From: Candidatus Marivariicella framensis
GTDB lineage: Bacteria > Bacteroidota > Bacteroidia > Flavobacteriales > Flavobacteriaceae
DNA length: 64,000 bases
Assembly (NCBI GenBank): GCA_905182735.1
Contig: CAJJCT010000016.1
Coordinates: 1 to 64,000 of the forward strand
Direction: 5' to 3'
Below, one piece after another: positions 47,701 through 57,788 of this stretch; position 1 is the stretch's first letter, and the number at the start of each line of letters is the position of its first letter. A program made the translations under genes and the position numbers. The notes below the pieces were generated by a model, which was given only the letters and a program-made list of their open reading frames with translations, did not search any database and was not told the origin of the DNA.

Positions 47701-48423
47701 ATGAATAATAAAGAATTTACAACTTTACTAAGAGATTTTAATCCAAGTTCTTCAAAATCATCTAATGAGTTAGAAACAATAACAAAAATATATCCTTACT
47801 TTCAAACTGCCCATTTCTTATACGTGAAGTCTTTACGAAATCAAGAAAAAATAAATTTTAATTCTGTTTTAGAGAAAACTGCTACAATCACATACGACAG
47901 AAGTTTATTAATGAATTGGATAAATGAAAAGTATGAAATTAGATCTAATGAATTCAAAACCAAGATAGAGAAAAACACTTTTAAAGTTAAGTCAAAAAAC
48001 AAGTCAATACTAAAAGAGAATGAAAAAGAAAAGGAAAAACTCTCTAGTTTTAGATCAAAAAAATTAAGCTTTACTGAATGGATTTCAATATCAAATAATA
48101 AGTCCTTGAATAATATTGATTTCACAGATAGTGACAATAATGATAATTGGAAAATAATTAATTCTTTCTTAAAAAAAGATCCGAAGGTGTCTCAGTCCAA
48201 AAACATTAACTCTAATTCAATGATTGACTTAAGTTCTAAAAGTGATTTTTCTAATGAAGAACTTATGACAGAAACACTAGCAAAGATATTTATTAAGCAA
48301 GAAAAATATGATAAAGCTTATCAAGCATACAAAATATTAAGTTTGAAATATCCAGAAAAAAATGCTTTATTTGCAATCCAAATAAATGAAATCAAAAAAC
48401 TAATAAATAAAATCAATAAATAA
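47701..48423 (+). CDS. TPR-like protein between lptE and secG
   Basis: A 240-residue, probably cytoplasmic protein without a signal peptide. The N-terminal 60 residues (FTTLLRDFNPSS, then ITKIYPYFQTAHFLYVKSLRNQ) and the C-terminal helix pair (LMTETLAKIFIKQEKYDKAYQAYKILSLKYPEKNALF) look like TPR helices. The middle is Lys/Ser/Asn-rich and likely disordered. I know no function. Its stop overlaps the secG start (TAATG). The lptE-this gene-secG order is, as I recall, conserved in flavobacteria, hinting at an envelope role. Confidence 0.82.
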   Translation: MNNKEFTTLLRDFNPSSSKSSNELETITKIYPYFQTAHFLYVKSLRNQEKINFNSVLEKTATITYDRSLLMNWINEKYEIRSNEFKTKIEKNTFKVKSKNKSILKENEKEKEKLSSFRSKKLSFTEWISISNNKSLNNIDFTDSDNNDNWKIINSFLKKDPKVSQSKNINSNSMIDLSSKSDFSNEELMTETLAKIFIKQEKYDKAYQAYKILSLKYPEKNALFAIQINEIKKLINKINK

Positions 48424-48761
48424 TGAATACTTTTTACGTTTTTATTGCCTTAATTATATTTTTCTGTTTTTTATTAATCCTTGTTGTTATGGTCCAGAAT
48501 CCAAAAGGAGGTGGTTTGTCTTCTTCATTTGGTGGTGGTGGAGTTCAACAAATGGGAGGAGTTCAAAAAACAACTGATTTTTTAGATCGTAGTACTTGGA
48601 TTTTAGGAGCCGTACTCTTAATATTGATTTTATTATCTAATGTTGCTTTAGAAAGAGGAAATACAGCTTCGGATTCAAAATTAATTCAGGGAGATAATAT
48701 AGAAGAAGTTATTCCTGAGGAAGTTATTCCAAGCAGCACAATACCAGAGGTAAAAGATTAA
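48423..48761 (+). CDS. secG: preprotein translocase subunit SecG
   Basis: A 112-residue inner-membrane component of the Sec channel. Two transmembrane helices (about 2-22 and 57-76) flank the hallmark loop VVMVQNPKGGGLSSSFGGG and the following FLDRSTWILG. The acidic C-terminal tail (about 80-112) is longer than in E. coli, as usual in Bacteroidota. The start overlaps the upstream stop by one base. Confidence 0.95.
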   Translation: MNTFYVFIALIIFFCFLLILVVMVQNPKGGGLSSSFGGGGVQQMGGVQKTTDFLDRSTWILGAVLLILILLSNVALERGNTASDSKLIQGDNIEEVIPEEVIPSSTIPEVKD

Positions 48762-48790
48762 ATATTACATTAATTTCAAGAATCTAATCA

Positions 48791-48850
48791 TGACAGTCTG
48801 ACATTTATTTTGTCAATTATCTTTTTATTTTTATTTGGCATAGTTTATGA
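48791..48850 (+). promoter_or_regulatory. candidate groESL control region
   Basis: TGACA occurs twice (48791-48795, 48799-48803) and is followed by the inverted TGTCA (48811-48815). Further on, TTTGGCATAGTTTATGA (48834-48850) has the -24 GG and a half-matched -12 of a sigma-54 promoter (GA in place of GC). No good TAnnTTTG box is seen in the 122-bp gap. This is a candidate only. Confidence 0.35.
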
Positions 48851-48883
48851 AAATAATAATTTTTAATTAATAAATTTTTAATT

Positions 48884-49162
48884 ATGAGTAAAATCAATAT
48901 TAAACCACTAGCTGATAGAGTTCTTATTAAGGCTCTAGATGCAGAAACAAAAACAGCTTCAGGTATTTATATTCCTGACAGCGCAAAAGAAAAACCACAA
49001 AAAGGAACTGTAATAGCCGTTGGACCTGGTACATCTGAAAACCCAATAACTGTAAAAATTGGTGATCAAGTATTATACGGTAAATATTCTGGAACTGAAT
49101 TAAACCATGAAGGAACTGACTACCTTATGATGAAGGAAAGTGACCTAATGGCAATTGTTTAA
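48884..49162 (+). CDS. groES: co-chaperonin GroES
   Basis: A 92-residue GroES with the standard N-terminus ([40 protein letters not shown], of which the mobile loop is [14 protein letters not shown]) and the ending [17 protein letters not shown]. It caps the GroEL cage. groEL follows after 15 bp. The upstream gap separates the pair from the miaB-secG unit. Confidence 0.98.
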   Translation: MSKINIKPLADRVLIKALDAETKTASGIYIPDSAKEKPQKGTVIAVGPGTSENPITVKIGDQVLYGKYSGTELNHEGTDYLMMKESDLMAIV

Positions 49163-49174
49163 ACTTATAAATAA

Positions 49175-50818
<1,644 letters not shown>

Positions 50819-50842
50819 ATTTAATTATCAGATTAACTTAAC

Positions 50843-50871
50843 AAAGCCTCATTTTATTTAAATGGGGCTTT
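50843..50871 (+). terminator. terminator of groES-groEL
   Basis: AAAGCCTCATTT (50843-50854) and AAATGGGGCTTT (50860-50871) form a 12-bp stem with one G-T pair and a 5-base loop, followed by TACTTTTTT. The stem also encodes the last residues (APFK) of the convergent HMA-domain gene. Confidence 0.8.
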
Positions 50872-51213
50872 ACTTTTTTCTTCTCTAACATATAAACAGC
50901 ATATTGGCAGATCATTGTAAGTGTCTGTAGGGGCATCTTTAACAGAAGTATCATGACCACTGAGCGCAATTGAATTATGAATTTCTAATAATTTTACCCT
51001 ATTTGAGTTATAAACCAAAGTAAGTTGATTCTCCGGTATACTCCATTTAGCAAACTTAACGCCGCTAACAGAAAGAGTAGCTTTTTCAATTCTCATTTTA
51101 CACATTTCACAATTACCAGAAACCCTAAAAGTAGTTTTTTCATTTTTAGAATTCTTTTGGGCATTTGATATTGAAACGATTACTAAAAAGACTATATAAA
51201 TATATTTTTTCAT
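50854..51213 (-). CDS. secreted heavy-metal-associated (HMA) domain protein
   Basis: A 119-residue periplasmic protein with a signal peptide (about 1-18). The HMA fold begins at about 27 and has the metal-binding CxxC in SGNCEMCKMRIEKA (Cys35, Cys38). A further Cys pair lies near the end (LPICCLY, Cys105-106). It probably carries copper(I) or a similar soft metal in the periplasm. It follows the TonB receptor gene by 14 bp and is the last gene of a metal-related cluster; the groEL terminator overlaps its 3' end. Confidence 0.88.
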   Translation of the reverse strand: MKKYIYIVFLVIVSISNAQKNSKNEKTTFRVSGNCEMCKMRIEKATLSVSGVKFAKWSIPENQLTLVYNSNRVKLLEIHNSIALSGHDTSVKDAPTDTYNDLPICCLYVREEKSKAPFK

Positions 51214-51227
51214 TTTATTAAAAAGTT

Positions 51228-53459
51228 TTAAAGTTTATAACGAAATCCTCCATAAATCATTCTTCCAAAAACAGGAGCCCAAACTTGGGAGGAATCAAAG
51301 TTAGCATTAAATGGTTGTTCACTAGATATTATCGGGTTTATTTGGGTGTAATTTCCAAAATTTTCTATTCCCATATAAATTTCTGAAAAATTTGAAAACA
51401 CTCTGGTTAGTTGCATATTTAAAATAGAATATGATGGACTTTGAGTCGTGTTAGGTAGTGTACTGTTTTCAACTAACCTTTGATTTCCCAGGTGATGAAG
51501 TGTAACATCATATAGCCATTGTTTATCCTTGGTATTTTTAATAGATTTCCAACTTAAATTGGCAAAAACTCTATTCTTTGGTACTAATTGTTTTTGTTTT
51601 GTTCCACTCCTATAATCTATAGAAACATTATCATTTTTATAAGCTGATTTAAATTGTAATTGTGTTGTCAAGTCAATGTCAAATGTTACTTGAAGGCTTT
51701 TGGCTGAACTGTTTCCGTTTAAATTATAAAATGAAACTCTCCCTTCCTTTTCAAGATCAACAATAACTTGGTTACTAAATCGAGTGTTGTAATAATCAAA
51801 AACGAGATTTGTATTTTTATTAAGTAATTGTAAACTTTTACTTATGCTTACTCCAAAATTCCATGCCCTTTCTGGTGATAATCCATAAAATGGATTAGTT
51901 CCTTTATCAATATATATTCTTCTGTTTGAGCCAAAAATAGGCTGATTCTCAGCAAAAATGTTTGCAGCTTTTCTTCCAGTTCCAGAGGAAAGTCTAATAA
52001 TAGTTGTTGTATTAAAAGCATATCTAAAATGAAGTCTTGGCGTAACAAAAGTTCCTATATTATTGTTAAAATCAACTCGTATGCCAGCTGTCCAGCTTAA
52101 CTTTTCTAAATCATCATGACTCCATTCAAAAAAAGCACCTAAATTTTTATCTGTTCTTGAGAAGTCTTTACTATCGATATTTTCTACATATCTATCTAAT
52201 GAAAAATTCAATCCAGACTTAAATTTATTATTTGTGTTATTTAATATGGAATTATACAACAAGTTGCTGTAGAAACTTTCATGAAAAATATCATAATTTC
52301 TTAAACCATAATAAGCTTTTTGATCATGATTACTATATGCGGTTTGGAGACCAAAACTCTTGTATGGATATTCTGGATAAACATATCCGACTTTTAACGC
52401 CGTGTCAAATCGTTTTGTTTCGATTTCACTTCCCCATATTATACTTGAGTTTTTATCAGTATCAGGGCTAAATAAAATTTGTCCAGTTTGTTTTTGATCA
52501 TTTAGAAATCGCAAATTATAAAAAACCACCCATCCTTTTAAAGGATCCATATACTGAAAACGGTTTAGAATATTCACCTGATTTGATAAAGGCACATCTA
52601 AGAAATTATCAGAGTTTTTATCAATCTTTTGATTTCTTTGGTTTAAATGAATGAATAAACCTGTACTCCACTTATCTGTAATCTTTTTGTTAAGATGAGT
52701 GTTTAACTCTAACCTTCCGTTTTTTGATCCAAATAGGTTTAAAAAAAATGGATTATCTGTAAATGGTTTTTTTAATTCGGTGTTAATTTGTCCTGCAATA
52801 CTCTCGAACCCGTTAACAACACTACCTGTTCCTTTTGAAATTTGTATACTCTCAACCCACGTGCCTGGTGTGAATGTTAATCCATATGCCTGTGAAGCCC
52901 CTCTGACCATTGGAATATTTTCCTCTGAGATAAGAATATAAGGGCTTTTAAGACCAAGCATGTTAATTTGTTTAGTTCCTGTTAGAGCATCTGAAAAATT
53001 TACATCAATTGAAGGATTGGTTTCAAAACTCTCAGAAAGGTTACAACACGCAGCCTTGAGAAGTTCATTTGCATCTACAAGAATTGTGTTTTGAGTTTTA
53101 GTAAAGGAAAGTTTTGAGGTTTTTTTTCTTTCAATCAAAGATACTTCGTCAAGGTTTGTACTCAAATCTTCCTTTAAAAAGTGAATAATTTTTTTATTGG
53201 ATACTACTTTTAAGGTGTCAGGGTGGAACCCTAAGTAGCTAATTACAAGTCTATCAGATTTTTTAGATAATTTTAAATTAAAATCACCTAATTCATCTGT
53301 GGTAGTACCTTGATTAGTGTCTAGCCAATATACATTTGCTCCTTCTAGAGCTAATGTTTCTCTCTCTTGTTTGTAAACTACTTTTCCTTTAAGAGTCTCT
53401 TGAGACTTCAAAATATTTGTGCAAAAAAGAAAAATAAAAATATAATATTTAATATTCAT
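51228..53459 (-). CDS. TonB-dependent receptor of the HMA cluster
   Basis: A 743-residue outer-membrane receptor: signal peptide (1-19), carboxypeptidase-regulatory-like domain (about 20-110), plug (about 120-235) with the unusual Cys pair KAACCNLSESFETNPSIDV, then a barrel ending GRMIYGGFRYKL. The plug motifs TKQINMLGLKSPYILISEENIPM and GTGSVVNGFESIAGQINTEL are typical of the metal-linked receptors found beside HMA proteins in flavobacteria. The genes around it (HMA, HYC_CC_PP, HMA-MauE) suggest copper or another soft metal. A stem-loop ends 6 bp upstream of its start. Confidence 0.9.
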   Translation of the reverse strand: MNIKYYIFIFLFCTNILKSQETLKGKVVYKQERETLALEGANVYWLDTNQGTTTDELGDFNLKLSKKSDRLVISYLGFHPDTLKVVSNKKIIHFLKEDLSTNLDEVSLIERKKTSKLSFTKTQNTILVDANELLKAACCNLSESFETNPSIDVNFSDALTGTKQINMLGLKSPYILISEENIPMVRGASQAYGLTFTPGTWVESIQISKGTGSVVNGFESIAGQINTELKKPFTDNPFFLNLFGSKNGRLELNTHLNKKITDKWSTGLFIHLNQRNQKIDKNSDNFLDVPLSNQVNILNRFQYMDPLKGWVVFYNLRFLNDQKQTGQILFSPDTDKNSSIIWGSEIETKRFDTALKVGYVYPEYPYKSFGLQTAYSNHDQKAYYGLRNYDIFHESFYSNLLYNSILNNTNNKFKSGLNFSLDRYVENIDSKDFSRTDKNLGAFFEWSHDDLEKLSWTAGIRVDFNNNIGTFVTPRLHFRYAFNTTTIIRLSSGTGRKAANIFAENQPIFGSNRRIYIDKGTNPFYGLSPERAWNFGVSISKSLQLLNKNTNLVFDYYNTRFSNQVIVDLEKEGRVSFYNLNGNSSAKSLQVTFDIDLTTQLQFKSAYKNDNVSIDYRSGTKQKQLVPKNRVFANLSWKSIKNTKDKQWLYDVTLHHLGNQRLVENSTLPNTTQSPSYSILNMQLTRVFSNFSEIYMGIENFGNYTQINPIISSEQPFNANFDSSQVWAPVFGRMIYGGFRYKL

Positions 53460-53464
53460 TTAAA

Positions 53465-53513
53465 TTAAGTTGGGTTAGGTTAAAAATTAGTTTCAAATTT
53501 CAACTCAACTTAA
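53465..53513 (-). other. intercistronic stem-loop at receptor start
   Basis: TTAAGTTGGGTT (53465-53476) and AACTCAACTTAA (53502-53513) form a 12-bp stem with one mismatch or G-T pair and a 25-base loop. It lies between the HYC_CC_PP stop and the receptor start, close enough to affect translation of the receptor. Confidence 0.6.
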
Positions 53514-53933
53514 CTAAGCATAATATATTAACTGAACAAATAATAAATACTTTTTATTTTTATTTATTGGGGGTGGTTTCTCAAATAAAAATTTCCATGT
53601 TGGAAATAATTTAGCTTCATTCAGGTTTTGATGTATAAAGCTTGAATTTGACAATTCTTGTTTGTTTATTTTAAAAACTGACTCAACTTGAACATCAATT
53701 AAATCTGTATTTAATTGACTATCGCTACAACACGATTTTGAAATGTCCGAGAAGATGTCATTGTTTGATTTATCGACTTCCTCTTGATGCATTCCACAAT
53801 TTTTAGATTGATTAAGAAAAGAAATTGAGGAAAAGCTATCACCACAATAATGTAGATTGAAATCAAAACCTAACTGATTAAAAATCAATAACAATGAAAC
53901 TATTAAGTGGGAAGAATTTTTAAAGAAATTCAT
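53514..53933 (-). CDS. HYC_CC_PP family protein
   Basis: From the ATG at 53933 the protein has 139 residues; an ATG five codons upstream is also possible. A signal-type hydrophobic segment (about 9-25) is followed by the three marks of the Bacteroidota HYC_CC_PP family: LHYCGD (28-32), SKSCCSDS near the middle and EKPPPI near the end. The cysteines and histidines suggest metal binding. It lies between an HMA-MauE fusion (18 bp upstream) and the TonB receptor, so it should act in the same metal pathway (inference). Confidence 0.85.
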   Translation of the reverse strand: MNFFKNSSHLIVSLLLIFNQLGFDFNLHYCGDSFSSISFLNQSKNCGMHQEEVDKSNNDIFSDISKSCCSDSQLNTDLIDVQVESVFKINKQELSNSSFIHQNLNEAKLFPTWKFLFEKPPPINKNKKYLLFVQLIYYA

Positions 53934-53951
53934 GTAACAAAAATACACTAA

Positions 53952-54638
53952 TTAAATTAAAAGACTAATTGCCATAGAAATCATAATTAAATTTTCAACA
54001 AGAGTAGCTTCAGTCATTGGTAAGTTCATTGATGTCCCTAAACAAGCACATTCAATTTCACTTTTATTAAAAAGTATTTTTATTACACCAAAAGTCGTAA
54101 TACTTAGAATGCATAGAGTTACTATAGAAGCTATTTGAATTTTCCAGTTAAATAAAAAACAAACACCCAAAAACAACTCTAAAAAAGGATATAATCTAGC
54201 ATATATAATTGATTTTTTTGCTAATGGATCATATTTTGAAAAACTCAAAGGAAAAGTAGAATAATCTAAAAATTTGAAAAAACTGAAAATCAAGAAAAAT
54301 AAACCCATAAAATCAACCATAACTTTCTCGAGGCTAAAATCATTTTTATTTAGATAATAGGTTCCAAAAAATAAATATGCAAATATTAATAATAATGGCT
54401 TTAGTTGCCAAATTTTACTTTCTTTCTTACTCTGTTCCAAATCACTAATTGAGTATTTAGCTCCTATTGCCTCTTGAATGTTTTCGTTATTTATAATATT
54501 TTTTGAGTTTATAATTGCATTTTGATTTTTCAAACTAACTACAACCTTATTTACTCCGGCTAATGATGTTATTTTTTCATGAATTGATTTCTCACAATTT
54601 ATACATGTCATTCCAGAAATTGATATAGTTTTAATCAT
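53952..54638 (-). CDS. HMA domain fused to MauE/DoxX-like membrane protein
   Basis: A 228-residue fusion. Residues 1-66 are an HMA domain with ISGMTCINCEKSI (Cys12, Cys15). Residues about 75-228 contain four transmembrane helices of the MauE/DoxX redox-associated type, including YARLYPFLELFLGVCFLF and the conserved CACLGTSMNLPMT. It could couple a metal to a redox partner at the inner membrane. It heads the leftward cluster. Only 87 bp separate its start from the preferred start of the divergent GAF gene. Confidence 0.87.
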   Translation of the reverse strand: MIKTISISGMTCINCEKSIHEKITSLAGVNKVVVSLKNQNAIINSKNIINNENIQEAIGAKYSISDLEQSKKESKIWQLKPLLLIFAYLFFGTYYLNKNDFSLEKVMVDFMGLFFLIFSFFKFLDYSTFPLSFSKYDPLAKKSIIYARLYPFLELFLGVCFLFNWKIQIASIVTLCILSITTFGVIKILFNKSEIECACLGTSMNLPMTEATLVENLIMISMAISLLI

Positions 54639-54697
54639 ATCATAAAATTAATTTAATTATTGTATTTTTTGTTAAAAAAAAGAGATAATAGCCTTAA

Positions 54698-54705
54698 TAT
54701 ATTTG
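54698..54705 (+). promoter_or_regulatory. -7 box for the GAF-purH pair
   Basis: TATATTTG is an exact -7 match. It lies inside the longest version of the GAF reading frame but 20 bp before the TTG at 54726, which favours the later start. The nearest TTG upstream is 26 bp away, longer than usual. Confidence 0.45.
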
Positions 54706-54725
54706 ATATTTTAGCTAAAAAAAAA

Positions 54726-55217
54726 TTGATTGCCTTTTCAGACATATTAACTAGAGTTAAAACCATCTTAAATAAAGATTCGATCACTTTTAAAGATTCT
54801 TTATTTAAAATCTGTAAACTCCTTAAATCAGAGTCACCTTCCTATGATTGGGTTGGGTTTTATTTTGCTAATCATAAAGAAAAAGTCCTTATTCTTGAAT
54901 CTTACGCAGGAAATCCTACAGATCATATAAAAATTCCTTTTGGAAAAGGTATCTGTGGTCAAGTTGCAGTTTCAAACAAAAATTTTATTGTTCCTAATGT
55001 ATGCGATCAACAAAACTATATTTCATGTAATATTAATGTTAAGTCTGAAGTTGTAGTGCCAATATTTTTAAAAGGAAGTAATATTGGGCAAATTGATGTT
55101 GATTCAAATTCACTCAACTCTTTTAGCGAAAGAGATGTTAAATTATTAGAATCAGTGTGTGAATTAATCTCAGTAAAAATGAAAAAAAGTAAAATTACAA
55201 TGTATGAATTCAATTAA
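54726..55217 (+). CDS. GAF-domain protein, probable free methionine-(R)-sulfoxide reductase
   Basis: The protein resembles YebR/fRMsr: WVGFYFANH, PFGKGICGQVA, VPNVCDQQNYISCN, SEVVVPIFLKG and IGQIDVDSN. Three cysteines (in GICG, NVCD and ISCN) match the catalytic and resolving positions of free Met-R-sulfoxide reductase as I recall them. No ATG exists in the frame before the domain. I chose TTG at 54726 (163 residues) because a -7 box lies just above it and related proteins start about here; TTG at 54660 (185 residues) is the alternative. The 3' end overlaps purH by 14 bp. Confidence 0.82.
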   Translation: MIAFSDILTRVKTILNKDSITFKDSLFKICKLLKSESPSYDWVGFYFANHKEKVLILESYAGNPTDHIKIPFGKGICGQVAVSNKNFIVPNVCDQQNYISCNINVKSEVVVPIFLKGSNIGQIDVDSNSLNSFSERDVKLLESVCELISVKMKKSKITMYEFN

Positions 55218-56727
55218 AATATCTTCTGCCTTAATATCAGTCTATGACAAAAAAGGGTTAGAACCTATATTAGAAAATCTAATTAAAAGTGATGTTAAGA
55301 TATATTCGACTGGAGGAACTGAAAAATATATTCGTTCACTTGGACATCCTGTAATCCCTGTTGAGGACATAACAAGTTACCCATCTATTTTGGGAGGAAG
55401 AGTCAAAACTTTACATCCCAAAATATTTGGTGGTATTTTGAATAGACAAGATAGTAATTCTGATATTGAGGAATTAAAAAAATTTAATGTTCCACAGATT
55501 GATTTAGTAATTGTAGATCTTTATCCTTTCCAAGAAACAGTTAATTCTGGAGCAAATCAAGATGAAATAATCGAAAAAATTGATATTGGAGGGGTCGCTT
55601 TAATAAGAGCGGCAGCTAAGAATTTCAAAAATGTTTTTTGTGTATCTAATAAGTCTAGTTATGGAAGCTTTCTCAAAATATTAAATGAAAGTAACTGTTA
55701 TACTTCATTGGATGAAAGAAAGTATTTTGCTTCTATGGCTTTCAACGTATCTTCTGACTATGACACAAGTATTTTCAAATACTTTAATAATGATGAAAAA
55801 GTTTTAAAAATAAGTGAGAATAGTCATAAAAAGCTTCGCTATGGCGAGAATCCACATCAGGAAGGTAGTTTTTATGGTAAACTAAATGAGTTAATCGAAC
55901 AAATTAATGGTAAGGAAATATCGTATAATAATTTGCTTGATATTGATTCAGCGATTCACCTAATGAATGAGTTTAAAGAATGTTTGCCGACTTTTGCAAT
56001 TCTAAAACATAATAATGCTTGTGGTATAGCCACAAGGTTTGATTTGTTTAATGCTTATTCAGATGCTTTAGCAGGGGATCCTGTTTCTGCGTTTGGAGGC
56101 GTTTTAATTAGCAATAAGGAAATAGATGCCAAAACAGCTAAATTAATGAATGATTTGTTTTTTGAAGTTATTATAGCTCCTAGTTATAATTCAGAAGCAC
56201 TAGAGACGCTTCAGACCAAAAAAAATAGAATAATTTTAATTCAAAAATATAGTTGTTTGCCAGAATCTAGTATTAGAACATGTTTAAATGGATTTCTGGT
56301 TCAGGATAAAGACCTAAAAACTGATAGTGAACAAATTTTAAAAAGTGTTACAAACACCTCACCAAGTGATAATAAAGTAGTAGATCTTATTTTTGCATCC
56401 AAAATATGTAAACATACTAAGTCTAACACTATTGTTTTGGTGAAAAATCAACAATTATATTCCTCAGGAACTGGACAAACATCTAGGATAGATGCTCTAA
56501 AACAAGCAATAAATAAAGCTATTAATTTTGGATTTGATTTGTCAGGAGTAGTAATGGCAAGTGATGCTTTTCTCCCATTTCCTGATTGTGTTGAAATTGC
56601 AAATAATGCCGGTATTGATTCAGTAATTCAACCAGGAGGATCAATAAAAGATGAATTATCAATTAATTATTGCAATGAAAATAATATGACAATGGTATTT
56701 ACAGGAGTACGTCATTTTAAGCATTAA
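55204..56727 (+). CDS. purH: bifunctional AICAR transformylase/IMP cyclohydrolase
   Basis: PurH catalyses the last two steps of IMP synthesis. The 507-residue protein has the N-terminal IMP cyclohydrolase/MGS-like domain (GGRVKTLHPKIFGGIL). The transformylase domain has KLRYGENPHQ, LKHNNACGIA, GDPVSAFGGVL and the closing SDAFLPFPDCVE and GVRHFKH. It starts within the end of the GAF gene (14-bp overlap), so both are likely on one message, and mreB follows after 37 bp. Confidence 0.97.
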   Translation: MNSIKISSALISVYDKKGLEPILENLIKSDVKIYSTGGTEKYIRSLGHPVIPVEDITSYPSILGGRVKTLHPKIFGGILNRQDSNSDIEELKKFNVPQIDLVIVDLYPFQETVNSGANQDEIIEKIDIGGVALIRAAAKNFKNVFCVSNKSSYGSFLKILNESNCYTSLDERKYFASMAFNVSSDYDTSIFKYFNNDEKVLKISENSHKKLRYGENPHQEGSFYGKLNELIEQINGKEISYNNLLDIDSAIHLMNEFKECLPTFAILKHNNACGIATRFDLFNAYSDALAGDPVSAFGGVLISNKEIDAKTAKLMNDLFFEVIIAPSYNSEALETLQTKKNRIILIQKYSCLPESSIRTCLNGFLVQDKDLKTDSEQILKSVTNTSPSDNKVVDLIFASKICKHTKSNTIVLVKNQQLYSSGTGQTSRIDALKQAINKAINFGFDLSGVVMASDAFLPFPDCVEIANNAGIDSVIQPGGSIKDELSINYCNENNMTMVFTGVRHFKH

Positions 56728-56764
56728 TTTATATACCTTTAAACTAATTAACTTAATCTAATCT

Positions 56765-57784
56765 ATGGGTTTTTTTACTGAAGAAATTGCAATTGATCTA
56801 GGCACAGCCAATACTCTTATTATTCATAATGATAAAGTAGTAGTCGATAGTCCATCGATTGTAGCCATAGACAGAACAACTAATAAAATTATTGCAATTG
56901 GAAAAGAAGCTAGCATGATGCAGGGAAAAACTCATGAAAACATTAGAACAATCAGGCCTCTAAAAGATGGGGTTATTGCAGATTTTAATGCATCTGAGCA
57001 AATGATAAGTCAACTAATTAAAAGTATTCCTAGTTTAAAAAATCGTTTTATAACTCCTTCTTTGAGGATGGTTATTTGTATTCCTTCAGGAATAACAGAA
57101 GTTGAAATGAGAGCAGTTAAAGAGTCAGCAGAAAGAGTTAATGGAAAAGAAGTGTATTTAATTCACGAACCAATGGCTGCTGCTATAGGTATTGGGATTG
57201 ATATTATGCAACCCAAAGGGAATATGGTTGTTGATATTGGGGGAGGAACTACTGAAATTGCTGTAATTGCTTTATCCGGAATAGTTTGTGATAAATCTAT
57301 TAAAATTGCTGGAGATGTTTTTACAAATGATATTGTTTACTATATGAGAAGCAAACATAATCTTTATGTCGGTGAACGTACAGCAGAAAAAATTAAAATA
57401 ATGATTGGTGCTGTAATAGAAGATCTTGAAAATCCTCCAGATGAAATGTCAGTTCAAGGAAGAGACCTTTTAACAGGAAAACCTAAGCAATCAATGATTT
57501 CTTACACTGAAATATCAAAAGCCCTAGATAAATCAATAATTAGAATAGAAGACGCTATTATGGAAGCTTTAGCTCAAACTCCTCCAGAATTAGCAGCTGA
57601 CATTTACAATACGGGCATTTATCTTGCGGGTGGAGGGGCACTTCTTCGAGGTTTAGATAAAAGATTGTCTAGAAAAACTGACCTACCTGTATACGTTGCA
57701 GAAGATCCACTACAAGCTGTGGTTAGGGGTACTGGAATCGCTTTAAAAAATCTTGATATATACAAAACAGTATTGATTAAATAA
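56765..57784 (+). CDS. mreB: rod shape-determining protein MreB
   Basis: A 339-residue actin-like filament protein that guides wall synthesis. Actin-fold motifs are present: IDLGTANTLI (phosphate 1), VVDIGGGTTEIAVIAL (phosphate 2) and YLAGGGALLRGLDKRL (adenosine). Length and motifs are normal. It starts the shape operon mreB-mreC-mreD-mrdA-rodA and mreC follows after 4 bp. Confidence 0.98.
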   Translation: MGFFTEEIAIDLGTANTLIIHNDKVVVDSPSIVAIDRTTNKIIAIGKEASMMQGKTHENIRTIRPLKDGVIADFNASEQMISQLIKSIPSLKNRFITPSLRMVICIPSGITEVEMRAVKESAERVNGKEVYLIHEPMAAAIGIGIDIMQPKGNMVVDIGGGTTEIAVIALSGIVCDKSIKIAGDVFTNDIVYYMRSKHNLYVGERTAEKIKIMIGAVIEDLENPPDEMSVQGRDLLTGKPKQSMISYTEISKALDKSIIRIEDAIMEALAQTPPELAADIYNTGIYLAGGGALLRGLDKRLSRKTDLPVYVAEDPLQAVVRGTGIALKNLDIYKTVLIK

Positions 57785-57788
57785 TGTA

